The translations under genes were made by a program, and so were the position numbers. Below are positions 8,586 to 18,077 of a stretch of DNA of 50,747 nt, one piece after another. The first letter of the stretch is position 1. Every line of letters starts with the position of its first letter. Under the pieces are notes generated by a model. It saw nothing but the letters and a program-made list of their open reading frames with translations, did no database searches and was not told the DNA's origin. The stretch spans positions 1-50,747 of the forward strand of contig CACNQS010000009.1 of assembly GCA_902622625.1 (NCBI GenBank), written 5' to 3'. The DNA is from an uncultured Prochlorococcus sp. GTDB lineage: Bacteria > Cyanobacteriota > Cyanobacteriia > PCC-6307 > Cyanobiaceae.

Positions 8586-10397
8586 TTATATTTCCTTATC
8601 GGCTATTTTTATCATATCTGCAAATGTGGGCGATATATTTTTTAAATCCTCAAATATTCCTGCGGCCTTTATTTCACCTTTTTCAAACTCATATATACAG
8701 TCACAACTCCTTACAGTTGAAAGTCTATGAGCGATGAAAATCACAGTTAATTTTTTGTTTATTTTTAAAAGAGCTTCAATTAGTTTGGCTTCTGTTTTGT
8801 TATCCAATGCAGAAGTAGCTTCATCTAAAATAAGTAATTTTGTATCCCTATAAAAAGCTCTTGCAATAGCAATTCTTTGTCTCTGTCCTCCTGAAAGTCT
8901 GATGCCATTATCACCCACTTTTGTCTTTAGTCCATCTGGCAGTGTTTTTATTAAATCTTCAAGTTGAGCAGCAACTAAAGATTCCCAAACTTTCTCTTCA
9001 TCAATATCCCATTCCTCTACTCCATAAGCAACATTTGAGATAAGATCATTGTTTAACAAATTTATAGACTGAGGGACATATGAACATTGTGATTGCCATT
9101 GTGGAATTAAAGAAGAATCTAATTCTTTACCATCTAACAAAATTCGCCCTGAGCTTGGTCTTAAGAGGCATAAGATTTGATTAGCTACAGTACTTTTACC
9201 GCTACCTGTTTTCCCTACAAAAGCAATTTTCGAACCTACTTTTATTCTTAAATTTATATTTTTTAAAGCATACATTTCTCTCGAATTATATTTGTAATAA
9301 AGGGATGATAATTCAATAGTATTTTTTGGACCTTTATAAACATTGCCCTTATCATTATTTATAAAGCTTCTACTAGGTTTTAGCTCTAATATTTTTAGGG
9401 CTTCTTCTAAATCAGGAATTCCACCTCTAAGATCAGTAATTCCTCTAAAAAGATCTTGCAGAGGCGGAGTTAATTTTAGAGATGCAACTGCAATGGTCGC
9501 AAGAAATGGAACTATTTCAATAAAATTTGTAGGTGTTTTTCCTGTTATATATGGGAATAATCCAATAGAGAATATTAATGTTATGCCAAAGGGCTCAATT
9601 AATGCTCTGGGTAATTCTGGTAATGTTTCTGCTTTCCATAAGTAAGGTAAAGCATTTCTGCCTGCTTTGGTATATCTCTGTTGAAAATAGTTTTCAGAAC
9701 CTGTTAAATGTACATCAATTATTGTTCTTATTGATTCAGACATGTTTTTGTTTATTTCTGATTCTAATTTTATTCTTTGTTTTGAAGCGTTTCTTATGTA
9801 TGGAGTGACTTTTAGGGATAGGAAAGTATAGCCTATAACTAGTAAGATTATTAAATAGAACGCAGCCATTTTTGCGAAGCTTAAAATGGCAATAAATATA
9901 AAAAGAACTATAAAAAAACCACTTATTATTTGCAAAATAGGCCTAACAAATTTTTCTGAAACCCTTTGTATATTTAAAACAATTTTGGAACTTATTTCTT
10001 CACTATTTTCTGTAAGAAAAAAGTCATATTTTTGACTGAATATATTTTTCTGGGCTATTTCTGATAAGTCAATAAAAATTGAGGCGGTTAATTTCTGTTG
10101 AAAGCCTCGTAAACTTAATCTCAGGAAAGATGCTATCCAATTAAATAAAACGTATATTGAAATTAAGATAATTAATTTCAAAAAGGGATCCGTAGAAAAT
10201 AAATCACTAAATGGAATAGAGGGTCTGTTCTCTTTACCAACTAAGATTACAAAAAGTCTTGTTACAAGTCCAACTACTAATACATCGCATATTCCAGCAA
10301 TAATTGCTAGAGGGAATATTTGTAACAAAGAATCTCTTCTTTTCTTTGAAAGAATTTTAAGTAATCTAAAAAGTAATCTTATAGTGATGCTGTACAT
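8586..10397 (-). CDS. ABC transporter, fused permease and ATPase (MsbA/PglK type)
   Basis: A 603-residue half-transporter: a six-helix membrane domain (about residues 15-330), then an ATPase domain with Walker A GKTGSGKST, Q-loop YVPQSINLL, signature LSGGQRQRIAIARA, Walker B LLILDEATSALD and H-loop IAHRLSTV. Such single-gene half-transporters flip lipid A or lipid-linked oligosaccharides. In a cluster with an initiating transferase and an O-antigen ligase-like protein, a flippase for the lipid-linked glycan is the most likely role. No separate wzm/wzt or wzx was found in the window. Confidence 0.88.
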   Translation of the reverse strand: MYSITIRLLFRLLKILSKKRRDSLLQIFPLAIIAGICDVLVVGLVTRLFVILVGKENRPSIPFSDLFSTDPFLKLIILISIYVLFNWIASFLRLSLRGFQQKLTASIFIDLSEIAQKNIFSQKYDFFLTENSEEISSKIVLNIQRVSEKFVRPILQIISGFFIVLFIFIAILSFAKMAAFYLIILLVIGYTFLSLKVTPYIRNASKQRIKLESEINKNMSESIRTIIDVHLTGSENYFQQRYTKAGRNALPYLWKAETLPELPRALIEPFGITLIFSIGLFPYITGKTPTNFIEIVPFLATIAVASLKLTPPLQDLFRGITDLRGGIPDLEEALKILELKPSRSFINNDKGNVYKGPKNTIELSSLYYKYNSREMYALKNINLRIKVGSKIAFVGKTGSGKSTVANQILCLLRPSSGRILLDGKELDSSLIPQWQSQCSYVPQSINLLNNDLISNVAYGVEEWDIDEEKVWESLVAAQLEDLIKTLPDGLKTKVGDNGIRLSGGQRQRIAIARAFYRDTKLLILDEATSALDNKTEAKLIEALLKINKKLTVIFIAHRLSTVRSCDCIYEFEKGEIKAAGIFEDLKNISPTFADMIKIADKEI

Positions 10398-10462
10398 CCC
10401 TTTATATAAGCACAGAAATTGAATAAATTTTAAAAAAATAAACCAGTTATATATCTGTATTT

Positions 10463-11098
10463 TTAATAGGAACCTCTATCATTAGGAAATATTATTACAC
10501 CTAAAGTACGAATTATGATTCTAATATCCATTAAAAAATTTGAATTATTTACATATAGTAAATCCAAAAAAACTCTTTTCTTATAACTTAGATTGTTTCT
10601 TCCGCTTACTTGCCATAAGCCAGTAATTCCTGGTTTTACTGATAAGACCGTATTTAGGCAATTTTTGTATTTCTTTGCTTCTTTATCAACTATTGGACGT
10701 GGGCCAACTATACTCATTTCCCCTTTAAGAACATTTAAGAATTGAGGAATTTCATCTAAGCTTGTTTTTCGTAAAATTTTACCAATTGGCGTAATTCGTG
10801 GATCCTTTTTGAGTTTGTGTATTTTTTCAAATTCATTTCTTTTCTTTTTATCTTTACTCAATAAAGTTTTGAGAATGTCATCAGCTTCAGCATGCATTGT
10901 TCTGAATTTTATACAATAGAAATATTTTTTATTTTTTCCTATTCTTTTATGAAGAAAAAAAATTGGACCTCTAGAACTTAACTTTACTAGAATCGCGATT
11001 ACAAAAAACAAAGGTAATCCAAATATCAAAAAAATTAAAGAAAAAATATAATCAAATATACCTTTCATCTTAAGATAAATTATTTTATTAATTTGCAT
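10463..11098 (-). CDS. Initiating sugar-phosphate transferase (bacterial sugar transferase family)
   Basis: About 211 residues. One membrane hairpin near the N-terminus (FDYIFSLIFLIFGLPLFFVI) is followed by the conserved domain: RGPIFFLHKRIGKN, FRTMHAEAD, LRKTSLDEIPQFLNVLKGE, SIVGPRP and PGITGLWQVSGR. The family moves sugar-1-phosphate from a nucleotide sugar to undecaprenyl phosphate at the inner membrane, starting the glycan. It is the short form that has only the catalytic part. The ATG at 11098 is preferred over an upstream TTG; an internal ATG at 11068 is also possible. It sits 4 to 10 bases after the GT4 gene, suggesting coupled translation. Confidence 0.9.
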   Translation of the reverse strand: MQINKIIYLKMKGIFDYIFSLIFLIFGLPLFFVIAILVKLSSRGPIFFLHKRIGKNKKYFYCIKFRTMHAEADDILKTLLSKDKKKRNEFEKIHKLKKDPRITPIGKILRKTSLDEIPQFLNVLKGEMSIVGPRPIVDKEAKKYKNCLNTVLSVKPGITGLWQVSGRNNLSYKKRVFLDLLYVNNSNFLMDIRIIIRTLGVIIFPNDRGSY

Positions 11099-11107
11099 AA
11101 TCAACTT

Positions 11108-12334
11108 TTAACATTTATTTTTTCTGTTAAATTCTTCTATTGCCTTATTTGTAAATTGTAAGAATTTCTTGGAGAAATTTTCTTTACTAAATTTCTTAGA
11201 AAAATGATTAAGCATTTCTGGATCAAAATTTTTCCAGATCTTTTTTTCCTCAAACCAAGTTATTGTATCAACAATGTCTCCAATAGTTTGATTATCAAAT
11301 AAAACACCTGTTGGATAAACTTTTTCTGAGCACTGAGTAATACAAGAAACAGTATCTAAGATACCTCCTTTGCCAAATGCGATGATTGGAGCTCCTGAAG
11401 CCATTGCCTCCACTGGAGCCATCCCGAAATCCTCTATACCTGAATATACAAATGCTCTACATCTACTCATTAAATCCTCTACCACTTCATCATTTTGTTT
11501 CCCAAGTAATTTAATATTTTTGTTGGATAATTTTTTTAATCTTTTGTATTCAATTCCATCACCTATTATTATTAATGGTAAATTTAATTTATTAAATGAG
11601 TTTATTAATAGATCAATTCTTTTGTTAGGAACTAACCTATTAACAGTTAAGTAAAATTCCCCCCTATTTTTTTTAAAATTGAATCTTTTTGTATTTATCG
11701 CAGGATGAATTACTGTGGAATTTAAACCCCAATATTTTTTTATTCTTTTTGCGGTAAAGTTTGAATTAGCTATTAAATAATCTGGTCTGCAGCCTGTTTG
11801 AAAGTCCCACTGTCTAAGTTTATATAATAAGAATCTAATAAATACCCCCAATCCAAATTGGCTAAGTTTTGAACTTTCTATGTAAGTATTCATTTGATCC
11901 CATGCATATCTCATTGGCGTATGTATGTAGCTAATGTGAAGTTGATCTGGACTTGTGAGAACAGCTTTTGCTGAGATATGACTAGAACTTATTATCAATT
12001 CATAATTTCTTAAATCAATTTGCTCAATAGCAAAAGGAATTAAAGGCAGATAATTTTGTACATTGGTTTTGCCAAATGGTAAGTTCTGAATAAAACTTGT
12101 ATTTATCTGCCTATTTTTGAACAAATTCTTATTAGTTTTACTTATATTTTCAGCAATGCAAAAAAGGTCAGGAGTTGAAAATTTATTTTTTAAAATGTGA
12201 TCCATCAGTAATGTCATTTTTTCAGCACCACCAATTGAACTTTTTAAATACCAATCGTGAACTAACGCTACTTTATTTAATTTTTTTTTGAGTTTTAATT
12301 TTTTTGCCGATTTATTTATATATTTATTTTTCAT
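11108..12334 (-). CDS. GT4 glycosyltransferase (mannosyltransferase-like)
   Basis: A two-domain GT-B enzyme of about 408 residues. The acceptor domain starts ALVHDWYLKSSIGGAEKM after a lysine-rich leader and contains HISYIHTPMRYAWDQ. The donor domain has YLTVNRLVPNKRIDLLI, IIGDGIEYKRLKKL and EDFGMAPVEAMASGAPIIAF. The HTPMRYAWD motif is common in GT4 mannosyltransferases of O-antigen clusters (WbaZ-like), which would fit the nearby manC, but donor identity is inference. The ATG at 12334 is chosen over a TTG two codons upstream. Confidence 0.85.
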   Translation of the reverse strand: MKNKYINKSAKKLKLKKKLNKVALVHDWYLKSSIGGAEKMTLLMDHILKNKFSTPDLFCIAENISKTNKNLFKNRQINTSFIQNLPFGKTNVQNYLPLIPFAIEQIDLRNYELIISSSHISAKAVLTSPDQLHISYIHTPMRYAWDQMNTYIESSKLSQFGLGVFIRFLLYKLRQWDFQTGCRPDYLIANSNFTAKRIKKYWGLNSTVIHPAINTKRFNFKKNRGEFYLTVNRLVPNKRIDLLINSFNKLNLPLIIIGDGIEYKRLKKLSNKNIKLLGKQNDEVVEDLMSRCRAFVYSGIEDFGMAPVEAMASGAPIIAFGKGGILDTVSCITQCSEKVYPTGVLFDNQTIGDIVDTITWFEEKKIWKNFDPEMLNHFSKKFSKENFSKKFLQFTNKAIEEFNRKNKC

Positions 12335-12418
12335 TATCAATACAATATGTCTTACCGTTCATATCTTGAATTATATCTTATGGTCTCATATTTAAAGTAT
12401 TTTATCCATACATATTTT

Positions 12419-14782
12419 TTAAAAAAAATTAAAAACTTTATAGACATCTTCAATTATCTTTTCACTTTCTTTTGATTTATTAACGATTGTTTTTGATAAG
12501 TATATTGAATTTTTTGCTTTCATCAATTTGAATTGGTAAATTTCAATAAGTATTTTTGCTACGTAAGGATTACCATTAAAGCTGTCTTGAGAAAGTATTT
12601 TATTGACTGTCTTTTCAGCTTGATTTGCTTTCTTTTGCAATATTTGGGCTGCTAATATTGCATAAAGATCTTCTAGATTTTGTTTTTTTTCGTATCTAAC
12701 GGAATATATTTTCTCTGCATTGCTCAAGTATATTTGTGATGGATCACTTTGATTGAGTATTCCAACTAAATAAAAAAGATCTTCGAAATTTCCATTTCTA
12801 ATTAGATTGCCTAATTCTTTTACTGTATTTATTTTATTTTCATAAAATACTTCGCTATTCATATTTTTTGATTTATCAAAGTAAACAAAATTTGTTCTTG
12901 GAATTGATAATTTTTTATTTTTTTTATTGATGATGTAAGAATCAACATTAAATTCGTCCTTCAAAATATTTTTTTCTAATTTTAAGGGTAGAATATGTGA
13001 AACTTCGTAACATTCTCTTGTTTTTAGAGGTTTAATAAGTCTGCCATTTAAAAGTGACAAATTTAATTCTTTATGGAAATTTTTATTATTAATATCTAAA
13101 AATAAGTTCGAATCATTAATAGTTTCTCCTTTTGTTAATAAATCAATTTTAATTCCATTTTTGAATTGGTAAGCTTCTAAAGTTGGTTTGTTTATAGTGC
13201 ATTTTTTACTTTTTACGAACGAATTTAGATTATTTCTTCTTAAGAGTAATAGTTTAGTTTCATCAGCCAGTTGCCAATCTTTGAATGTAAAGAACGAATC
13301 TGAACTGAGCAAATAATTACTTAATAAAACCTTTGCTTCGTCAGTCATTATTCCTTGATCGCCACTTTTTAGTAAGAACCAATCAAAATATTTAAGATCA
13401 TTTTTAAAGTTTTCTTTATTACTTATTACTTGTCTAACTGTGACAGATTCTCCTTGTCTTAAAGCTTCGGCCTCTAAGTTAAAAGTGTTAACTTCTTTTG
13501 TATCCGGGATCACTGCTAATGTTTGATTTATTTTTGGATTCTCGTTCTCAATTGTTTTAATAATCTCTTGATGATGCCAATTATCATAAAAAGAAAGAAT
13601 ATTATTAGATATTTTTATACCGTTATCTTGACCCTTTTTAGAGATAAAGCTTGCTATTAGAAGAGAAATAATTACTATTTTTTTTGTCTTATTTAATAAA
13701 TTATATTTATTAAATTGATTTATTAAGAAGCTTATATAAATGCATATTACGGGATATGTAGGTAATAGAAACCTAGTTTCTTTTGTTGACATAAGAGATA
13801 ATATCAAATAACTATTTAGCAAGAATGATAAAAACCAAATATGCTTACTATTTAATAAGCTAAATTGTAATAATTGGTTTTTCTTGTAATTGATAATTTT
13901 AAAAATTAAAAAGATTAATATAAAAATAAACAACTGTAGTCCTATATATTGAGGAATAATTCTGAAGTAATATATCCAGCTTTCAAAAGAATTTACTCCC
14001 AGACCATCTTGATATCTAACTCCCCAGTTCCAGGCATTATTAATTGATGAAAATATAGTTATCCAATGTCTACTTAACCATGGACTTATTATCAATATAA
14101 ATGTGATATTAAATGAAATAAATTCTTTGAAAAATATCAATATACTATTAAGGTATAATCTTTTAATAAAATTAAATATTATTGGAATTGTAAATATAAT
14201 TATCCCAGTAGGTTTTACAAGAAATACCAAACCAAATGTAATTCCTGATATGAAAGAATAGTTAGAGAAATCTTTTTTATAATTAAACCAAAAAGTTAAT
14301 GTCGCATAAAATAACATGCTAAATGCAGTTAACGGTATATCTATTAAATAATCTGTTCTTTGTATGAAAATAAAAGGACTAAAAGTGTATATTATTATTG
14401 CCCATATACCAACTTTTTTTTTATTGTATATTTCGCATAATTTATAAGTACATAAAATACAAATAAGATTGAAAATATTATTTGAAAGAAAAACTGAAGT
14501 GTAGTTTTTACCAAATACTTTTAAAAATAATGATGAACATAAGTAAGTCAGAGGCCCTCTATAACTATTAGTTACATCTAAAATATTGGAAAACTTTGAA
14601 GCTAAATTAATATCTTGATCATTAATAACATTGTACATTTTAAATACATTTGCTAGGTGATATCCTTGATCCCATCCAGGCGGAGAACTAATGTTCCTTA
14701 AAATAAAAATATAATCTAAGGCAAACGCTATTAAACTGATCAAAATGATCTTTAAATAGTTATTTGATGGAATAATTTTCAT
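12419..14782 (-). CDS. Large GT-C membrane glycosyltransferase (PMT_2/GT39-like)
   Basis: About 787 residues. The N-terminal half has some 10 to 12 membrane helices. The first lumenal loop, SPPGWDQGYHLANVFKMY, places an acidic residue where ArnT/PMT enzymes have their catalytic Asp, and RGPLTYL follows. The C-terminal 350 residues are soluble, presumably periplasmic, and end in helix pairs resembling TPR units. The ATG at 14782 overlaps the stop of the upstream gene as TAATG, so this start is preferred over a TTG at 14794. It probably adds a sugar from a polyprenyl-linked donor on the periplasmic side. Confidence 0.75.
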   Translation of the reverse strand: MKIIPSNNYLKIILISLIAFALDYIFILRNISSPPGWDQGYHLANVFKMYNVINDQDINLASKFSNILDVTNSYRGPLTYLCSSLFLKVFGKNYTSVFLSNNIFNLICILCTYKLCEIYNKKKVGIWAIIIYTFSPFIFIQRTDYLIDIPLTAFSMLFYATLTFWFNYKKDFSNYSFISGITFGLVFLVKPTGIIIFTIPIIFNFIKRLYLNSILIFFKEFISFNITFILIISPWLSRHWITIFSSINNAWNWGVRYQDGLGVNSFESWIYYFRIIPQYIGLQLFIFILIFLIFKIINYKKNQLLQFSLLNSKHIWFLSFLLNSYLILSLMSTKETRFLLPTYPVICIYISFLINQFNKYNLLNKTKKIVIISLLIASFISKKGQDNGIKISNNILSFYDNWHHQEIIKTIENENPKINQTLAVIPDTKEVNTFNLEAEALRQGESVTVRQVISNKENFKNDLKYFDWFLLKSGDQGIMTDEAKVLLSNYLLSSDSFFTFKDWQLADETKLLLLRRNNLNSFVKSKKCTINKPTLEAYQFKNGIKIDLLTKGETINDSNLFLDINNKNFHKELNLSLLNGRLIKPLKTRECYEVSHILPLKLEKNILKDEFNVDSYIINKKNKKLSIPRTNFVYFDKSKNMNSEVFYENKINTVKELGNLIRNGNFEDLFYLVGILNQSDPSQIYLSNAEKIYSVRYEKKQNLEDLYAILAAQILQKKANQAEKTVNKILSQDSFNGNPYVAKILIEIYQFKLMKAKNSIYLSKTIVNKSKESEKIIEDVYKVFNFF

Positions 14783-16089
14783 TAAGTCAAACAATATTCC
14801 TCATTTTCTTTTTCTATTATGTTTCTTAATCCAGCTAAAAGTATCCAAAATAATATTGATATTTTACCGTCAAAATATTGAATATCTACTGATTGAGAAA
14901 TCATGAATATAAATATTGAACTCCACCAAGCTCTTTCATAAAAATCAATTTTATTATTGTTTTGAAGAAAAATTTTTTTCATAGATAGATACAAAATAAG
15001 AAATGTTGTGATAATAAAAATAATTGCAGAAGGCCAACCATAACTTACTGCTATTTCAAGAACCAAGTTATGTGAATGGCCTTTCCAGAAAGTTGTCTGT
15101 AATTCGTAAATTATTGGAAAAGAAGCCGCCCCAAATCCAAAAAAAGGTCTTTGGAAGGTTAATTTAATAGCACTTATAAATATTTCTAATCTTGAAACAT
15201 TTAGGTCTTTGAACCCTTCTTTTGAAAATTCAAGCCAAACTTTATTAGGTATTAACTCTCTTAAAAAATTTTGTATTTCACCTGAAAAATAATCAGAAGT
15301 ACACAAAGCAATAATTACTAAAAAAATCCCAATAATTGGTAAAAGCCAAATGAAACTAGCGCTGCCTATAACTATTGGTAATGCGATGATGATTCCTGAC
15401 CAAGCATTCCTGGAATTTGTTAAAAATGCTGCAAAACCAATTGCAATTAAAAAACTAACAGCGAAACTTTTTTTTATAAAATTTTGAGATTTATCTAATA
15501 CTAATGCTATACAAAAAGGCCAGACTAAATTTAACCAAGACCCAGCATAATTTTGATTACTAAAAAGACCGCTAAGCCCTGCAGGCTCAACAATAGGTTT
15601 TTGGTACCAAATTATCAGACCATTAAGAATTTGGATTGGACCAGTCCAATTAAAAAAATATTGTCCAAAACCAGAAATTAAAATTGGGAATGTTCCTGAG
15701 ATAAGAAAAATTATGACTCTTTTTCTTTGAACTTTTGATTCTGTATATATTTGAAAAGCCCAAAATAACCAAAAAAATGGAATCCAGTTTGCCAACCCAA
15801 ATATTGATAAATTTGTATTCCAAGAATCTTCAAATAAATTATCAATAAAAAGATTATGACCTACTGCGCTTAAAATCATCAATAAACCAGTAAAGAAAAA
15901 TGATAAATTCCATCTGTCTTGGAAAAATTGTTTTTTGCTATTAAAACTTCCTATGATCGCAGATGGTATTAAGAATAAGACTCCTATAAATAAAGTTGAA
16001 GGTAAAAAGAAAATCCCAAGAAGGAAAAATAATTCTCCGTAAGAATAAATATTTTTAGTTTTAAAAAAATATTTAGAAATATTTCCCAT
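14782..16089 (-). CDS. O-antigen ligase/polymerase family protein (Wzy_C domain)
   Basis: About 435 residues, with ten or more hydrophobic segments and one larger periplasmic loop. Landmarks are LFSNQNYAGSWLNLVWPF, FLTNSRNAWSGIIIA and GKGHS-type WKGHSHNLVLEIAVSYG. The SHN motif with Arg in the preceding loops is typical of WaaL/Wzy_C enzymes that join or polymerise lipid-linked O-units. Cyanobacterial IctB belongs to the same superfamily, but the sugar context favours glycan work. It is the first gene of the run after the tRNA. The ATG at 16089 is preferred over a GTG three codons upstream. Confidence 0.8.
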   Translation of the reverse strand: MGNISKYFFKTKNIYSYGELFFLLGIFFLPSTLFIGVLFLIPSAIIGSFNSKKQFFQDRWNLSFFFTGLLMILSAVGHNLFIDNLFEDSWNTNLSIFGLANWIPFFWLFWAFQIYTESKVQRKRVIIFLISGTFPILISGFGQYFFNWTGPIQILNGLIIWYQKPIVEPAGLSGLFSNQNYAGSWLNLVWPFCIALVLDKSQNFIKKSFAVSFLIAIGFAAFLTNSRNAWSGIIIALPIVIGSASFIWLLPIIGIFLVIIALCTSDYFSGEIQNFLRELIPNKVWLEFSKEGFKDLNVSRLEIFISAIKLTFQRPFFGFGAASFPIIYELQTTFWKGHSHNLVLEIAVSYGWPSAIIFIITTFLILYLSMKKIFLQNNNKIDFYERAWWSSIFIFMISQSVDIQYFDGKISILFWILLAGLRNIIEKENEEYCLT

Positions 16090-16114
16090 TACTATCACTC
16101 TTCATTATTTTTAC

Positions 16115-16187
<73 letters not shown>

Positions 16188-16321
16188 ATTTGTGTATTAT
16201 ATCTGACAGATATGACCCAAACAAAATTAATAATTTTTTCAAAATATTTTAATGCAAAAAATAATTATATATTTTTAATTTTCTCTAGTAAGTTTAATAA
16301 AGCAAGTAAATAGGTTTTATT

Positions 16322-16954
16322 TTGGCCAAGAAGCTTTCGGATACAGAAAAAACAAAAATAGTAGAATTATTTTTTGATGGGAAGACTACTTTGGAAATAG
16401 CGAATAAATTCAATTGTACCAATTTGACTATTATAAGAAACTTGAAAAAATTGATTGGTGAAGAAAAATTTAAGTTATTTGCAAAAAAAAATAAATCAAT
16501 CCCCCCAGATTCTGATGAACAGAAAAAGACGATTTCATATGAAGATGAAAAGAATTACTATGAGAATTTGCAAGAAGAAATTTCTATAACACCATTCATG
16601 GAGCTAGCACCTTTAGATTGTCAAATTGAAGATACCCCTCAGAAAGATTTATCCTCAGTACCAATTAATGAAGTCGATTTCCCAAAGGTCGTTTTTATGA
16701 TTGTAGATAAAAAAATTGAATTAGAAATTAAATATTTAAAAGAACATGCAAATTGGCAATTTCTCTCTCATGATGAATTAAATAGGAAAACAATTGAGAT
16801 TTATGAAGACTTAAAAGTTGCAAAAAGATTTTGTAATAAAGAGCAAAAAGTAATTAAAGTACCCAATACAAACGTCTTTAAAATTGTTGCTCCATTGTTA
16901 ATTTCCAAAGGGATTTCGCGGATAATTAGTGATGATAAACTAATAGCTCTTTAG
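16322..16954 (+). CDS. Conserved HTH-domain protein of unknown function
   Basis: 210 residues with a TTG start. Residues 5-45 form a resolvase/transposase-type helix-turn-helix: SDTEKTKIVELFFDGKTTLE followed by IANKFNCTNLTIIRNLKKLI. The middle is acidic and probably flexible (residues 55-100). A second conserved-looking part, from VDFPKVVFMIVDKKIELEIK to the end ISRIISDDKLIAL, matches nothing I recognise. No catalytic recombinase serine is visible, so a DNA-binding regulator is more likely than a recombinase. It is divergent from the tRNA-Arg gene at the edge of the polysaccharide block. Confidence 0.6.
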   Translation: MAKKLSDTEKTKIVELFFDGKTTLEIANKFNCTNLTIIRNLKKLIGEEKFKLFAKKNKSIPPDSDEQKKTISYEDEKNYYENLQEEISITPFMELAPLDCQIEDTPQKDLSSVPINEVDFPKVVFMIVDKKIELEIKYLKEHANWQFLSHDELNRKTIEIYEDLKVAKRFCNKEQKVIKVPNTNVFKIVAPLLISKGISRIISDDKLIAL

Positions 16955-16968
16955 AGTGTTTTCTTTTT

Positions 16969-17190
16969 TTAATCTTGTTTATTAGATTTAAGAGTTAATA
17001 TGCTAGCTGTTATCGATCCACTTATAAAACCAACTCCCATAATAAAACCAATAGGCAAACTAATTGTCTCTTTTACTATGAAGTTTACCTTTCTCTTCTC
17101 TGCACTATTTTGAATTCCTACCATTAATAGTAAGAAAAAAGAAAAATTTAAGGTAAAAATAAAAAAAAATTTTCTTAATTTTGAATACAT
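16969..17190 (-). CDS. Small LapA/DUF1049-like membrane protein
   Basis: 73 residues with two hydrophobic segments (about 8-25 and 43-65) around a polar stretch. The pattern IQNSAEKRKVNFIV then LPIGFIMGVGFISGSI follows LapA/DUF1049 proteins, in which the first helix ends in a Q-N pair and a short beta stretch leads to the second helix. LapA is linked to lipopolysaccharide assembly in Escherichia coli; the cyanobacterial role is unknown. It is 17 bases downstream of rsmI and probably co-transcribed. Confidence 0.55.
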   Translation of the reverse strand: MYSKLRKFFFIFTLNFSFFLLLMVGIQNSAEKRKVNFIVKETISLPIGFIMGVGFISGSITASILTLKSNKQD

Positions 17191-17207
17191 CTTTACTTAT
17201 CCCTAAA

Positions 17208-18074
17208 TTAATACAAATTATAAATTAAGTTTTTAGAGATATTATTCTTTTTTGCAAGATATTTCGAAGCCGAAGACAAAGTTAATCCAGCTTTTACAAG
17301 TTCAGATAATTCTATTTTTAGTTTTACATTATCGAATTGTGAATTTTTTTTCTTTCTGTTGACCCCTTTAATAACAATTGTGAACTCTCCCATAATATCT
17401 CTACTATTAAGTTGATATAGAACCTCATCAATATTATTTCCAATATGCTCCTCAAATTTTTTTGTTAACTCACGAGCAACTTTTATTTCTCTAGTTCCTC
17501 CACAAAACTCTTTCAATTCATTGAGTAGTTTTATGAGGCGATGAGGTGATTCAAACAATATAGTAGTTTTTTCATTTCCGCTTATATCAGAAAGAATTTT
17601 TTCTCGTTCCGATTTTTTTTTCGGTAGAAAACCCTCAAATATAAATTTAGATGATGGGAAACCACTTGAAACTAGTGCTGTTAAAGGGGCACAAGGTCCT
17701 GGAATGCAAATTATATTTATTCCATTTTGCCTTGCCGCTTTTATTAAGTCCTCTCCAGGATCACAAATACCAGGCATGCCTGCATCACTAACAAGTGCAA
17801 TCGATTCTCCTGCGTTAAGATTATTAATTATTCTGGGAATTTTATTAAAAGAATTTTCTTTATTGAAACTAATGAGTTTATTTGAGAATTCAAATTTGCT
17901 CATTAGTTTTTTGGTTTGCCTAGTATCTTCGCATGCTATTAAAGAAACATTCTTAAGAATATTTAATGCTCTTAAAGAAATATCTTCTAAATTACCTATA
18001 GGAGTACTAACGATATATAAAATTCTACTTTCAGGTTCGGGGTTTTTGTGAGATGATAGTGTTTTTATGTCCAT
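17208..18074 (-). CDS. rsmI: 16S rRNA (cytidine(1402)-2'-O)-methyltransferase
   Basis: 288 residues. The SAM-dependent tetrapyrrole-methylase-like fold is shown by IVSTPIGNLEDISLRAL, ACEDTRQTKKL, ALVSDAGMPGICDPGEDL and FEGFLPKKKSERE, the last diagnostic for RsmI. It methylates the ribose of C1402 in the decoding site of 16S rRNA. The ATG start is only 3 bases from the divergent cysQ start, so the two must share a very compact promoter region. Confidence 0.95.
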   Translation of the reverse strand: MDIKTLSSHKNPEPESRILYIVSTPIGNLEDISLRALNILKNVSLIACEDTRQTKKLMSKFEFSNKLISFNKENSFNKIPRIINNLNAGESIALVSDAGMPGICDPGEDLIKAARQNGINIICIPGPCAPLTALVSSGFPSSKFIFEGFLPKKKSEREKILSDISGNEKTTILFESPHRLIKLLNELKEFCGGTREIKVARELTKKFEEHIGNNIDEVLYQLNSRDIMGEFTIVIKGVNRKKKNSQFDNVKLKIELSELVKAGLTLSSASKYLAKKNNISKNLIYNLY

Positions 18075-18077
18075 TGA

